DNA from: Vreelandella neptunia | Lineage (GTDB): Bacteria; Pseudomonadota; Gammaproteobacteria; Pseudomonadales; Halomonadaceae | Assembly (NCBI RefSeq): GCF_000712975.1 | Contig: NZ_JHQL01000005.1 | Coordinates: 186,001-250,000 of the forward strand | Length of the DNA: 64,000 bases | Direction: 5' to 3' | In this document: in pieces, positions 1-8,791 of the stretch | Numbering within the stretch: the first letter of the stretch is position 1 | How the letters are laid out: each line of letters opens with the position of its first letter | Made by a program: the position numbers and the translations under genes | The notes under the pieces: generated by a model | What the model was told of the DNA's origin: nothing | Seen by the model: only the letters and a program-made list of their open reading frames with translations | Databases searched by the model: none

Positions 1-178
1 CTTTGAAGCAAGCTTGGAGCAAGTCCGCCAGCAAGGCTACGACGAGCGTTTCATCCGCATGTGGCGCTACTACCTGTGTTATTGCGAGGGAGGTTTTATT
101 GAGCGCTCTATTGGCACGTGCCACTTGTTGCTGGCGAAACCAGCCGCCAAACCTGAACCGCTAACAGGCGCGCTATAA
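1..178 (+). CDS. cfa: Cyclopropane-fatty-acyl-phospholipid synthase family, C-terminal fragment
   Basis: Only the last 58 codons are in the window (frame starts at base 2, stop TAA at 176-178). The visible part contains MWRYYLCYCEGGF followed by a short tail. This is the typical C-terminal signature of SAM-dependent cyclopropane-fatty-acyl-phospholipid synthases, which add a methylene bridge to cis double bonds in membrane phospholipids. The catalytic core and SAM-binding site lie upstream of the window, so the identification rests on the tail alone. The next gene starts one base after the stop and encodes a DUF2878 membrane protein, a known companion of Cfa-type genes, which supports the call. 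Confidence 0.75.
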   Translation, partial: FEASLEQVRQQGYDERFIRMWRYYLCYCEGGFIERSIGTCHLLLAKPAAKPEPLTGAL

Positions 179-697
179 ATGGCTAGCCCACGCTGGCAAG
201 GTTTGCTGTTCAACGCACTGCGCTTTGAAGCGGGCTGGCTACTGTGCGTATTAGGAGGGTCATGGATAGCGGCCATTACCGGGAGCATACTGCTCGGCTG
301 GCATTTTTGGCGCTGTGCCAAACCCGGCGAATGGCGCTTCATTGGTGTATTTGCACTACTTGGGTTGGCGCTAGACGGCGGCCTACATGTCGCGGGAGGA
401 TTCGACTTCGGTGAACAACCCCTGGTGGCAGGATTGTTGCCACTATGGCTTTGGATGCTGTGGCCTCTGTTTGCAACGCTGGTATTTCACTCACTTGCCT
501 GGCTGTGGCAATACCCACGCATTGCGGCGCTTTGTGGGGCGGTCAGCGGGCCATTATCGTATGTTGGTGGCGCTGCACTCACCGGCGTTAGCTTGGCCCC
601 CTGGCTATTGCCAGCACAAGCCCTTATTTGGGCAGTGCTCTGTTTTGGCATTAGCCGTTATGCCAATCAAAAAACCACTGTTTTTAACACTCGCTAA
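179..697 (+). CDS. DUF2878 family inner-membrane protein
   Basis: A 172-residue, very hydrophobic and Trp-rich protein with about five predicted membrane segments, for example around residues 18-38, 52-68, 84-110, 117-140 and 143-162. Its composition and pattern match the DUF2878 family, which has no established biochemical function and is often encoded beside cyclopropane-fatty-acid synthase genes. The ATG directly follows the stop codon of the cfa-like gene (TAAATG), so the two are almost certainly cotranscribed and coupled. The stop codon overlaps the stop codon of the convergent minus-strand gene. A role in modifying or handling membrane lipids is inference from context only. Confidence 0.75.
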   Translation: MASPRWQGLLFNALRFEAGWLLCVLGGSWIAAITGSILLGWHFWRCAKPGEWRFIGVFALLGLALDGGLHVAGGFDFGEQPLVAGLLPLWLWMLWPLFATLVFHSLAWLWQYPRIAALCGAVSGPLSYVGGAALTGVSLAPWLLPAQALIWAVLCFGISRYANQKTTVFNTR

Positions 698-2532
698 GAG
701 GCTTCTTCAGTCAACGTCTGCGGCACCCAACGCTGTTCAAGCTCGGCAGCAGGTAGCGGCCTCGCAAAATAGAAACCTTGTACCAAAGTGCAACCAGCGT
801 TAATAAGAAACTGACACTGCGCTTGGGTTTCGACACCTTCTGCTACCACCTCTAGCCCCATGCCCTCTGCCATCGCCAAGACAGCCGTGACAATAGCAGC
901 GTCGGCTTGATCGTTAGGCAACTCACGGATAAAGGCGCGATCCAGCTTAATCTTATCCACCGGCAGTCGCTTCAAGTAACCAAGCGATGAGTAACCTGTT
1001 CCAAAATCATCAATAGCAATGGCATAGCCTTGATCACGTAGCGCCTGCAAACGAGGCCCCATATCGCCTGCACGCTCATCTAATAAAACAGATTCAGTTA
1101 ACTCTAAGCCAATTTGGGATGGCTTTAACTGGTATCGCTCTAAACAGCTAGATAGCTGGGTTTCGAGATCTCCCTGAAAAAGTTGCAGCGCGGAAATATT
1201 AATCCACACCGTCACGTTTGGCATTCCGCTGTGCTGCCAATGCGCTTGCTGAGCACACGCTTTTTCAATCACCCAGCTACCCAGCTCAGGCATAAGCCCA
1301 TGCCGCTCTGCTAGTGGAATAAAATCTCCTGGTGAAATCATCCCATCCTGAGGGTGGCGCCAGCGCAGTAATGCTTCCATGCCTACTAAATCGCCAGTTC
1401 CTGGATGATGCTGTGTCTGATAGTGCAGCTCTAGTTGATCGCCTGATATCAGCGCTGCCCGCAAATCGCTCACCAGCGCGAGCTGGGGATTATCTTGTTT
1501 ATCTAACGCGGGGCGAAACCGCTGGCTATGGTTACGCCCCAGGCGCTTAGCACTATATAAGGCAGACTCTAGCCGCTGAAACAGCACGCCTGAGTCCCGC
1601 CCATCTTCTGGAGCACGGCAGCTGCCAATAGTTAATCCTAAGCGCAAAGATTGTTCATTGATTTCAAACGGGCGACTCATATGCTCGCGAAGCATGGCTA
1701 CCCACTTATCGTGATCATCGAAGGTAGTCGTACGAATCACCATAAACTCATCGCCACCGAGCCTACCTACGACGCTGCCTGCCATATAGCTGGTTAACCG
1801 CTGAGCAAAGCGCGCGAGCAGACGATCCCCCTGCTCTACACCTAAGCTATCGTTAACAGACTTGAGTCCATCAATATCAATCAGCGCCGTATCTAAACTT
1901 TCACCTGCACGCAAATGGCGCAGCCGAGAAGCCATCAGGTCGTGCAACCGCCGACGGTTTGGCAGACCCGTTAAAGGGTCTTCATAACCGATACGGCGCA
2001 AATCACGCTCACGGGTTTTCTGGGCAGAGATATCGGTAAATAAACTAATAAAATGAGTGATGTTGCCACGCTTGTCGGTAACAGCACGGACTTTTAGCCA
2101 CTCAGGGTATTCATCGCCATGTTTGCGACGATTCCACATCTCGCCTTCCCAACGGCCTGTCGCCTTTAACGTGCTCCAAAATGTTTGATAAAACGCTTTA
2201 TCATGACGCGCAGCGGCCAACGTTTCGAGCTTACGGCCAATCATTTCCTGGCTTTCATAACCGGTAATTTGGGTAAAAGCAGGATTGACCGTTAATACAC
2301 GGTTATGTACATCGCTGATCACAATGGCATCACCTGCCAAGCCTATCGCATCTTGCGAAAGACGCAGTCGCAACTGCTGCTGTCGCAGCTGCCTCCAAAC
2401 ATCCCACAAACCACAGGCAACCATACTGGCTGACACCATACGGAGTGCCGTATCAGGTATCCACACACAGGCGGGTAATGCCATTAATGCCATCCAAACC
2501 AATGGACGGTTAAGAGAAACAGACAGCCACAT
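694..2532 (-). CDS. Membrane PAS-GGDEF-EAL cyclic-di-GMP enzyme
   Basis: A 612-residue protein with two short hydrophobic segments at the N-terminus (about residues 8-24 and 30-43), a PAS/PAC sensor (about 55-180), a GGDEF domain with an intact active-site motif (RLGGDEF) and an EAL domain. The EAL domain keeps MEALLRW, ELTESVLL, DDFGTGYSSL and VVAEGVET, so both cyclase and phosphodiesterase chemistry look possible. In such hybrids one activity often dominates, which sequence cannot decide. It faces away from fabA and converges on the DUF2878 gene with overlapping stops. A sigma-28-like promoter lies about 160 bases upstream, suggesting coregulation with late flagellar genes, by analogy with the flagellar regulon phosphodiesterase PdeH of E. 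coli. Confidence 0.9.
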   Translation of the reverse strand: MWLSVSLNRPLVWMALMALPACVWIPDTALRMVSASMVACGLWDVWRQLRQQQLRLRLSQDAIGLAGDAIVISDVHNRVLTVNPAFTQITGYESQEMIGRKLETLAAARHDKAFYQTFWSTLKATGRWEGEMWNRRKHGDEYPEWLKVRAVTDKRGNITHFISLFTDISAQKTRERDLRRIGYEDPLTGLPNRRRLHDLMASRLRHLRAGESLDTALIDIDGLKSVNDSLGVEQGDRLLARFAQRLTSYMAGSVVGRLGGDEFMVIRTTTFDDHDKWVAMLREHMSRPFEINEQSLRLGLTIGSCRAPEDGRDSGVLFQRLESALYSAKRLGRNHSQRFRPALDKQDNPQLALVSDLRAALISGDQLELHYQTQHHPGTGDLVGMEALLRWRHPQDGMISPGDFIPLAERHGLMPELGSWVIEKACAQQAHWQHSGMPNVTVWINISALQLFQGDLETQLSSCLERYQLKPSQIGLELTESVLLDERAGDMGPRLQALRDQGYAIAIDDFGTGYSSLGYLKRLPVDKIKLDRAFIRELPNDQADAAIVTAVLAMAEGMGLEVVAEGVETQAQCQFLINAGCTLVQGFYFARPLPAAELEQRWVPQTLTEEAS

Positions 2533-2890
2533 GGCGATTAACGATGTCCTGTAAATAAGTTTAACGAGGCATGAAACGTTACTGGCATGCCATCATGCCG
2601 CTTAGCAAAAAACTTGGACACATAATATTACGTTTATAAGGCGTTTGTTGTACGAATTCGTAACTTATGGAATAACAGCGGCCATAGAAGGTTATCGGCA
2701 CATCATAAAAAAGCTGTAGATAACACGATAAATAACCGACAACGTGCATTCAGTGGTTTCGGGAAGTAGACTAGGGTTGGCCTTGTGGACCGTGCCTCGG
2801 CGCTCGACTCCTGTGCTATGCTCCGATGCTATGCCTCGGCTCTTGGTGCCGCACGCGGCCAACAACCATTTTGATACTCGGAACGATTCA
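2533..2890. other. Divergent intergenic region between the PAS-GGDEF-EAL gene and fabA
   Basis: No convincing gene is present in these 358 bases. The fabA reading frame stays open upstream to 2744, but that extension shows no similarity to FabA. The region must hold the promoters of both flanking genes. On the minus strand there is a sigma-28-like element at 2692-2718. A TATGCT-like hexamer near 2817 on the plus strand could be a weak -10 for fabA but lacks a good -35. Confidence 0.5.
2692..2718 (-). promoter_or_regulatory. Sigma-28 (FliA)-type promoter for the PAS-GGDEF-EAL gene
   Basis: Read on the minus strand the site is TACA-N15-GCCGATAA. The -10 is a perfect match to the sigma-28 consensus GCCGATAA, the spacer is the canonical 15 bases, and the -35 differs from TAAA at one base. 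It points to the gene starting at 2532, leaving a leader of about 150 bases. fliA is present in the same window. Confidence 0.55.
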
Positions 2891-3406
2891 GTGACCAAGC
2901 AACATTCCTTTGATCGCGAAGAACTGCTGGCCTGCTCGCGCGGCGAGCTATTTGGCCCTGGCAACGCCCAGCTTCCAGCTCCCAACATGCTGATGCTTGA
3001 CCGCATCATGCACATTCACGAAGAAGGTGGTGAGCATGGTAAAGGCGAGTTAATCGCTGAACTGGACATCACCCCGGACCTGTGGTTTTTTGATTGCCAC
3101 TTCCCAGGTGACCCAGTCATGCCCGGCTGTTTAGGGCTAGATGCCATGTGGCAGCTGGTAGGCTTCTACCTTGGCTGGCTTGGCCATCCAGGCCGTGGGC
3201 GTGCACTTGGCTGTGGTGACGTTAAATTCAGCGGCCAAATTTTGCCCGACGCGAAAAAAGTGACGTATCACATTAATGTGAAACGCATTATTACCCGTCG
3301 GCTTATCCTAGGCATCGCCGACGGCACCGTGTCCGTCGACGGACGCGATATATACCAGGCTAATGACCTGCGCGTTGGCCTATTCACCTCCACTGCGAAT
3401 TTCTAA
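2891..3406 (+). CDS. fabA: 3-hydroxydecanoyl-ACP dehydratase/isomerase FabA
   Basis: Dehydrates 3-hydroxyacyl-ACP and isomerises the trans-2 C10 intermediate to cis-3, the branch point of anaerobic unsaturated fatty acid synthesis. The protein carries [11 protein letters not shown] near residues 31-41, the catalytic His in [11 protein letters not shown], and the Asp in LGLDAMWQ, all as in E. coli FabA. I chose the GTG at 2891, giving 171 residues against 172 in E. coli. The open frame extends to an ATG at 2744, but the additional 49 residues are unlike FabA. fabB follows after 12 bases, the classical fabAB operon of gammaproteobacteria. Confidence 0.95.
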   Translation: MTKQHSFDREELLACSRGELFGPGNAQLPAPNMLMLDRIMHIHEEGGEHGKGELIAELDITPDLWFFDCHFPGDPVMPGCLGLDAMWQLVGFYLGWLGHPGRGRALGCGDVKFSGQILPDAKKVTYHINVKRIITRRLILGIADGTVSVDGRDIYQANDLRVGLFTSTANF

Positions 3407-3418
3407 CAGGAGGCTTCC

Positions 3419-4636
3419 ATGCGACGAGTGGTAGTCACCGGCCTTGGCATCGTGTCGTGCTTAGGCAACGACCAGCAACAGGTCTTGGACGCGCTTAAAA
3501 ACGGGCGCAGCGGTATTCGTTTTAAGGAAGAGTATGCTGAACGCGGCTTTCGTAGCCATGTCGCGGGTAGCGTCGATATCGACCTTGATACACTCATTGA
3601 CCGTAAGCTGCGCCGCTTTATGGGTGACGCAGCTGCCTATGCGTATGTGTCGATGGCACAAGCAATTGAAGACGCAGGGCTTTCTGAGGAGCAGGTATCC
3701 AACGAACGTACTGGGCTTATTGCCGGCTCTGGCGGGGCATCTAGCGCCAATCAGGTAGAAGCAGCGGATGTCATGCGCGAGAAAGGCCTGCGCCGTGTGG
3801 GGCCTTACCGGGTTACCCGCACCATGGGCAGCACCGTATCGGCATGCTTGGCTACGCCTTTCAAAATCAAAGGCGTCAATTACTCTATCTCCTCGGCCTG
3901 TGCGACATCAGCCCACTGTATTGGCAGCGCTATGGAGCAGATTCAGCTGGGCAAACAGGATGTCGTGTTTGCTGGTGGTGGTGAAGAAGAGCATTGGACC
4001 CTTTCGTGCTTGTTCGATGCCATGGGCGCCCTATCGACCCATTACAACGATACGCCGGAAAAAGCCTCTCGCCCTTATGATCAAGCGCGTGATGGATTTG
4101 TCATCGCTGGTGGTGGCGGCATGTTAGTACTTGAAGAGCTCGAACATGCAAAAGCCCGTGGTGCCAAAATATATGGCGAACTGGTTGGTTACGGCGCTAC
4201 TTCCGATGGCCACGACATGGTTGCTCCTTCTGGTGAAGGTGCAACACGCTGCATGCGTCAGGCGATGGCAACGGTTCAGGGCGATATTGATTACATCAAC
4301 ACCCACGGTACATCCACACCAGTGGGCGATGTTGCAGAGCTAAAGGCAATCCGTGAGGTGTTTGGCAATACCACACCCGCTATGAGTTCAACCAAGTCGC
4401 TCACTGGCCACTCATTAGGCGCAACCGGTGTTCAAGAAGCGATTTATTCGCTGCTAATGATGCAAAATGACTTCGTCGCTGCCTCAGCTAACATCGAGCA
4501 CCTTGATGAACAGGCGGATGGCTTCGATATTGTTAAGGAGCGACGTGATGGCGTTACTATCGATCGCGTACTCTCTAACAGCTTTGGCTTCGGCGGTACG
4601 AATGCTTGCTTGGTCTTTCAGCGCTTTAACGCCTGA
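3419..4636 (+). CDS. fabB: Beta-ketoacyl-ACP synthase I FabB
   Basis: 405-residue condensing enzyme that elongates cis-3-decenoyl-ACP delivered by FabA. The Cys-His-His triad is visible: Cys in [12 protein letters not shown], the first His in [10 protein letters not shown], the second in [12 protein letters not shown] strong AGGAGG ribosome-binding site precedes the ATG by seven bases. Length matches the family (406 in E. coli). It is the last gene of the fabAB operon and is followed by a strong hairpin terminator shared with the convergent acyltransferase gene. Confidence 0.96.
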   Translation: MRRVVVTGLGIVSCLGNDQQQVLDALKNGRSGIRFKEEYAERGFRSHVAGSVDIDLDTLIDRKLRRFMGDAAAYAYVSMAQAIEDAGLSEEQVSNERTGLIAGSGGASSANQVEAADVMREKGLRRVGPYRVTRTMGSTVSACLATPFKIKGVNYSISSACATSAHCIGSAMEQIQLGKQDVVFAGGGEEEHWTLSCLFDAMGALSTHYNDTPEKASRPYDQARDGFVIAGGGGMLVLEELEHAKARGAKIYGELVGYGATSDGHDMVAPSGEGATRCMRQAMATVQGDIDYINTHGTSTPVGDVAELKAIREVFGNTTPAMSSTKSLTGHSLGATGVQEAIYSLLMMQNDFVAASANIEHLDEQADGFDIVKERRDGVTIDRVLSNSFGFGGTNACLVFQRFNA

Positions 4637-4671
4637 TTGCCAGTAATGCGATGCCCTTGCGATGCAAACAT

Positions 4672-4700
4672 AAAAACGGCGCCTTTTCGGCGCCGTTTTT
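4672..4700. terminator. Bidirectional rho-independent terminator between fabB and the plsC-like gene
   Basis: A perfect 12-bp stem AAAAACGGCGCC / GGCGCCGTTTTT with a five-base loop. The A-run and T-run at the stem ends provide a U-tract in both directions, fitting two convergent operons. Confidence 0.9.
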
Positions 4701-4735
4701 ATGTTAAGCATGAGGTTATTTAGCGCAAAAATGGC

Positions 4736-5470
4736 TTAACGAGAGATCGGCCGAGGCACTTCTGAAATCTCTTGCAGCTGGCCTTCAATCCAGGCTTCAA
4801 CATCGACTAACACTTCGTCTGGCGTACGGCCTGCGGTCTCTATAGGTGCTCCGATACGCACTCTCAGAACGCCAGGACGCTTTACCCAATGACGGCCAGG
4901 CCAGCGCTCACCAGCATTATGTGCCACTGGCAGCACCGGCACGCCTGCTCGGCAGGCCACTACGCTACCACTCTTGTTGTAGCGCTTTCGGACCCCTGGA
5001 TCGACCCGCGTTCCCTCTGGAAAAATAAGCACCGATAGCCCTGTCCCCAGTCGCGCGACACCTTGCGTTAGTACCTGTTTCATCGCGCGGGCAGGTTTCG
5101 AGCGATCTAGACTAATTGGCCGCAATAGGCGTAACCCCCAGCCAAAAATGGGTAGACGCAGGAGCTCTTGCTTTAACACCGTACAAACGGGTGGTTTCAT
5201 AACCTGCAGAAACACCGTTTCCCACTCACACTGATGATTCGCTTGAATCACACAAGGGCCAGAAGGAATATTCTCGCGCCCCTGAATGTCATAACGAACA
5301 CCGCAAGCCACTTTAAACCACATCATCAAAAAATGGTTATAGAGGTTCAATAAGCGATAACGGGCAGCCAACGGCAAAAACGGCGCAATTGGCAAAAAAA
5401 GGATGCCAATCAACAGCATGGCAGAAAAATATCCCGCGTAAAAAACCAAGCTGCGTACCAAATTGATCAA
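4736..5470 (-). CDS. plsC: 1-acyl-sn-glycerol-3-phosphate acyltransferase (PlsC family)
   Basis: 244 residues with N-terminal hydrophobic segments (about 6-30) and the acyltransferase motifs ANHQCEWE (catalytic His with Glu in the usual HxxxxD position, a known variant) and FPEGTRV. It should transfer an acyl chain to lysophosphatidic acid or a related lysolipid at the inner membrane, giving phosphatidic acid. It overlaps the upstream RmlD-like gene by four bases (translational coupling) and converges on fabAB across a shared terminator. Several PlsC paralogues are usual in this group, so the exact substrate is uncertain. Confidence 0.88.
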   Translation of the reverse strand: MINLVRSLVFYAGYFSAMLLIGILFLPIAPFLPLAARYRLLNLYNHFLMMWFKVACGVRYDIQGRENIPSGPCVIQANHQCEWETVFLQVMKPPVCTVLKQELLRLPIFGWGLRLLRPISLDRSKPARAMKQVLTQGVARLGTGLSVLIFPEGTRVDPGVRKRYNKSGSVVACRAGVPVLPVAHNAGERWPGRHWVKRPGVLRVRIGAPIETAGRTPDEVLVDVEAWIEGQLQEISEVPRPISR

Positions 5471-6357
5471 GCCAGCTCTCCTGTTTCGTCACCTTGCTGT
5501 TGATCACGCGTTAAGCACCAAGCGTCTAGCATGCGTCCTACCTCAAGCCGCCACGGTTTTTGATGTACGCCAAACACATCAAGTACACGTCGACAATTTA
5601 ATACCCGGCGCAGCTTGGCATCATGGTGATGGTTGAGTGCCTGTACATCGCCAAGCGTCACACTCTCGCCACGCCCTTCCAAATGGGTTGCTAGTTGAGT
5701 ACGCACCATTGAGGTAAACGTAAATGCACTCACCGGCTCGGTGCCCGCCAAGTGGTAAGCCCCCCAGGCATCTGCTCCGCAAACTTGCTGCTGCAACATA
5801 CCGATTAATGCCATGGCAACGGCGTCAGCGGACGTTGGGCAAAAAATGACGTCCTCCGCTGCACGAGCGGGTTGTCCTATCATCAAGCTATCGATTATTT
5901 CATTTAGCCACGCATGGCTGCCTTCCAGTGCAAACAAGGGGCCTAAACGAACAATTAAATGTCGATGATACTCAGCACGTATCCGGTCGCCTGCTTGCAC
6001 TAAGCGGCGCAGACTTTCATCTCGAGGAGCAGGCACGACATGCTCATCGATAGGTATTTCAAACCCGTCTTCATAAAGCTGGTCGGAAACACACCATACC
6101 AAGGCAATTCCTTGAGCCTGACAAGCATCCATACAGGCATCTACAGCATCAGCGTGAGCTGTCACATCGGCAGGTGCCATACTAAGCGGATGTGCCAACG
6201 GCGGAATAACGACCGCGTCAGGTGCTATCGCCTGGAGTTGAGTGGATGTAATTGTGTTGCCTTGCTCAATAACAAGCTCAGTGTCTGTTCGACGACTGGC
6301 TTCTCGGGCTAATGCCAAACTCAAACAGTGCCCTGCATCTAGTATCAGCAGCTTCAA
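5467..6357 (-). CDS. Degenerate RmlD-like sugar-nucleotide reductase family protein
   Basis: 296 residues with the overall layout of the extended SDR/RmlD (dTDP-4-dehydrorhamnose reductase-like) family: an N-terminal beta strand MKLLILDAG, a CVSDQLYEDG segment where RmlD has the ...TDYVFDG strand, and an LIVRLGPLF strand corresponding to LIVRTSWVF. The dinucleotide-binding GxxGxxG is not preserved (only one Gly remains) and I see no YxxxK catalytic pair at the expected place. It may therefore be a binding or regulatory protein rather than an active reductase. It is coupled to the downstream plsC-like gene by a four-base overlap. The substrate is unknown. Confidence 0.6.
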   Translation of the reverse strand: MKLLILDAGHCLSLALAREASRRTDTELVIEQGNTITSTQLQAIAPDAVVIPPLAHPLSMAPADVTAHADAVDACMDACQAQGIALVWCVSDQLYEDGFEIPIDEHVVPAPRDESLRRLVQAGDRIRAEYHRHLIVRLGPLFALEGSHAWLNEIIDSLMIGQPARAAEDVIFCPTSADAVAMALIGMLQQQVCGADAWGAYHLAGTEPVSAFTFTSMVRTQLATHLEGRGESVTLGDVQALNHHHDAKLRRVLNCRRVLDVFGVHQKPWRLEVGRMLDAWCLTRDQQQGDETGELA

Positions 6358-6409
6358 GACAGCCCTCCCCCCTCATCGAACCCTAGGACGAGGCGTACCC
6401 AGGGTTATG

Positions 6410-6428
6410 AAAAACTAGTCAGACTAGG
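6410..6428 (-). terminator. Possible weak terminator after ssb
   Basis: On the minus strand a short hairpin with CTAGT / ACTAG arms is followed by TTTTTC just after the ssb stop codon. The five-base stem is short, so this is a weak candidate. Confidence 0.4.
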
Positions 6429-6431
6429 CGA

Positions 6432-7064
6432 TCAGAAGGGAATTTCATCGTCAAAATCATCAAAGTTGCCAGGATCAGGGGCACCATAATTGCTGTTTTG
6501 GTTAGCAGGGGCTGGCTGATTTTGCTGCGGCCCGCGTGCAGGCTGCTGAGCAGCTCCACCATAGTTACCTTGGGGTGCACCGCCTTGGGGAGGATAACCA
6601 CCCTGCTGAGGCATACCGCCACCTTGCTGGTTCTGAGGAGCCGGGTGCTGCTGAGCAGGAGCACCTTGCCCAGGGTTATTTTGCGCGTACCCCCCCTGAG
6701 GAGCGCCGCCACCCTGGAAATCACCGCCACGGCTATCGAGCATTTGCATATCGTTAGCTACGATTTCCGTACTGTAGCGATCCTGGCCATTTTGGTCTTG
6801 CCATTTTCGGGTTTGCAGGCGACCTTCAATGTACACCTTAGAACCCTTTTTCAAGTACTGCTGGGCAATCTCAGCAGTTTTATTGAACAACACAATGCGG
6901 TGCCATTCGGTACGCTCTTGACGCTGGCCACTCTGGCGATCCATCCAAGTATCAGAGGTTGCCAAATTCAAGTTTGCCACCGCCGTTCCCGAAGGTGTAA
7001 ACCGTACCTCAGGGTCTTGGCCCAAGTTACCAATCAAAATCACTTTGTTAATACCGCGCGCCAT
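6432..7064 (-). CDS. ssb: Single-stranded DNA-binding protein
   Basis: 210-residue SSB. Residues 1-110 form the OB fold (starts [19 protein letters not shown]), followed by a long Gly/Gln/Pro-rich disordered linker and the acidic tip DDEIPF that recruits repair and replication partners. Family members in gammaproteobacteria are usually 165-200 residues, so the linker is somewhat long. It lies next to a YajR-like transporter and uvrA in the ssb-MFS-uvrA arrangement common in pseudomonads and relatives. An inverted repeat lies in its leader region (7099-7127). Confidence 0.95.
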   Translation of the reverse strand: MARGINKVILIGNLGQDPEVRFTPSGTAVANLNLATSDTWMDRQSGQRQERTEWHRIVLFNKTAEIAQQYLKKGSKVYIEGRLQTRKWQDQNGQDRYSTEIVANDMQMLDSRGGDFQGGGAPQGGYAQNNPGQGAPAQQHPAPQNQQGGGMPQQGGYPPQGGAPQGNYGGAAQQPARGPQQNQPAPANQNSNYGAPDPGNFDDFDDEIPF

Positions 7065-7098
7065 AGCTCGCTCCTTTCAATAATCGGTCATCTATCAC

Positions 7099-7127
7099 TA
7101 TCAGTGCTGTCAAGGGTATCACTGATA
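7099..7127. promoter_or_regulatory. Inverted repeat upstream of ssb
   Basis: A perfect 8-bp inverted repeat, TATCAGTG and CACTGATA, separated by 13 bases, 35-63 bases upstream of the ssb start. It does not match the SOS box CTGT-N8-ACAG. It could be an operator or a leader hairpin; no binding protein can be named. Confidence 0.35.
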
Positions 7128-7241
7128 CGGCTGCTAGGCCTCGATGCCATACAGCAAATGTGTATAAAAGCGTCGGTAGCTACCCAAAGCCTAGGTGCTT
7201 AAACGTTTGCGGTAGCGAAGAATAAAAACACCCTACACGGG

Positions 7242-8621
7242 TTACGTTTTAGGTGGTGATAACAACCTCGTCAGCGCTGCCTGATCAAGCTCTTGGCGAT
7301 TCACTTTTAGGTACATCAAGCGCTCTTCCGGCACCACCATCACGTCTTCTACACCAACGACATCCGCCAGATGTTCCATCAACAGATTTAATGCATCAGG
7401 CTGAGTATCATGCAATGCAACGACTTCGCTAGAGAGAGGCGGTGGCGACGGCATACGTAACATTGCCAGCCACCACAGCAGCGCTAGCCCTGCACAGCCG
7501 AAAAACACTGCATCGAGTCCCCAAAGATTCGACAACAAGCCCCCCAGCGTGCCTCCTAAAAAGGCGCCTAAAAACTGGCTGGTAGAGTAAACCCCCATCG
7601 CCGTGCCTTTGGCTCCCGCGGGTGCCAGCTTACTGAGCATTGATGGCAGCGTGGCTTCGAGCAAGTTAAATCCTGTAAAAAAAACAAATAGCCATGCAAA
7701 CAGCCAGCTCTCTTGGGAGAATGGCAGGCCAAGGCTGCCCAAACTAATCACGATAGCGCTGATGGCCAGCAAGCACATTACTTTCATGCGTCGGCGTTTC
7801 TCTGCCACGATCACCAGCGGCACCATAGCAATAAACGACAGCGCCATAATCGCCAGGTAAGCCAGTCCGTGATACTCGATGGCGACCCCTGCATTTAACA
7901 GCCGAAACGGCACCGCCACAAAAATCGCCATTAACACCAGATGCAGCGAAAAAATCGACAGATCTAGCCGCCATAAATCTGGGCGTGTAATAACGCTTTT
8001 AAACTGCTGGCGATCCATCCCCACATCGCGGTGGCGCAAACGGCGAGGTGCGGGAGGCACCCACCGCCACAGCACCACTAAGCCGACGAGCGTTAACAGA
8101 GCCGTAAACCAAAAAACCCCCGCCAGGCCCGCCCACGCCGCCAGCCACGGCCCAAGAACCATAGCAACAGCAAATGACACGCCAATGGAGAGCCCAATCG
8201 TGGCCATCGCCGCCGTACGCACCTGCTCGCGAGTTTGGTCTGCCAGTAGTGCCATAATTGCTGCGGCAACGGCGCCACAGCCCTGTAGCGCACGACCCAC
8301 AATAACCCCGCCTATGGAGTCTGCCATGGCAGCGACCACGCTGCCTGCGGCGAAAATCAGTAAGCCCATGGCAATGACGCGCTTACGACCAATACGATCT
8401 GAAAGCAGACCAAAGGGTATCTGTAACATTGCCTGGGTTAACCCATAGATACCCAGTGCGACCCCTATTAACAGAGGGGTCGTGCCACTTAAGGTGTCGG
8501 CATAAAGCGCCAACACCGGCAACACCATAAACAACCCCAGCATACGAGACGCATAGAGCCCGGCTAAGCCGCTGATTGCACGGCGTTCAGTGGCCAGCAG
8601 CAGTGCGGAAACCTTGCGCAT
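7242..8621 (-). CDS. MFS transporter, YajR-like with C-terminal ferredoxin-like domain
   Basis: 459 residues from the preferred ATG at 8621, which has an AAGGG ribosome-binding site and matches the start of E. coli YajR by alignment from memory. An in-frame start at 8690 would add 23 unaligned residues. Twelve transmembrane segments are evident, with the MFS motif A GLLSDRIGRKR after helix 2 and YSTSQFLGAFLGG as in YajR. The soluble C-terminus (about the last 65 residues, with VEDVMVVPEERLMYLKV) corresponds to the YAM domain of YajR. The substrate is unknown. It is divergent from uvrA. Confidence 0.85.
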   Translation of the reverse strand: MRKVSALLLATERRAISGLAGLYASRMLGLFMVLPVLALYADTLSGTTPLLIGVALGIYGLTQAMLQIPFGLLSDRIGRKRVIAMGLLIFAAGSVVAAMADSIGGVIVGRALQGCGAVAAAIMALLADQTREQVRTAAMATIGLSIGVSFAVAMVLGPWLAAWAGLAGVFWFTALLTLVGLVVLWRWVPPAPRRLRHRDVGMDRQQFKSVITRPDLWRLDLSIFSLHLVLMAIFVAVPFRLLNAGVAIEYHGLAYLAIMALSFIAMVPLVIVAEKRRRMKVMCLLAISAIVISLGSLGLPFSQESWLFAWLFVFFTGFNLLEATLPSMLSKLAPAGAKGTAMGVYSTSQFLGAFLGGTLGGLLSNLWGLDAVFFGCAGLALLWWLAMLRMPSPPPLSSEVVALHDTQPDALNLLMEHLADVVGVEDVMVVPEERLMYLKVNRQELDQAALTRLLSPPKT

Positions 8622-8791
8622 AATACCCTTGTGCTCAATAAAGAGGCCGAACAGCCCGAGATAACCGTCCATTCTAACGCTTTGTATCAACGCTGGAAAC
8701 GCTAAGCGCAGCCGCCTATCGATATGGAGTTTTGCCGGGAAGGGTACTGCAAACGTATAATTGTACTTTTGCCACGCGATTCGAGGTGTTG

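Noticed and set aside
2744-2890. Longer N-terminus for FabA (start at 2744)
   Set aside because: The extra 49 residues do not resemble FabA, whose family length fits the GTG at 2891.
8741-8791. LexA/SOS box upstream of uvrA
   Set aside because: The region has TACTGC...TTGTAC but no CTGT-N8-ACAG spacing.
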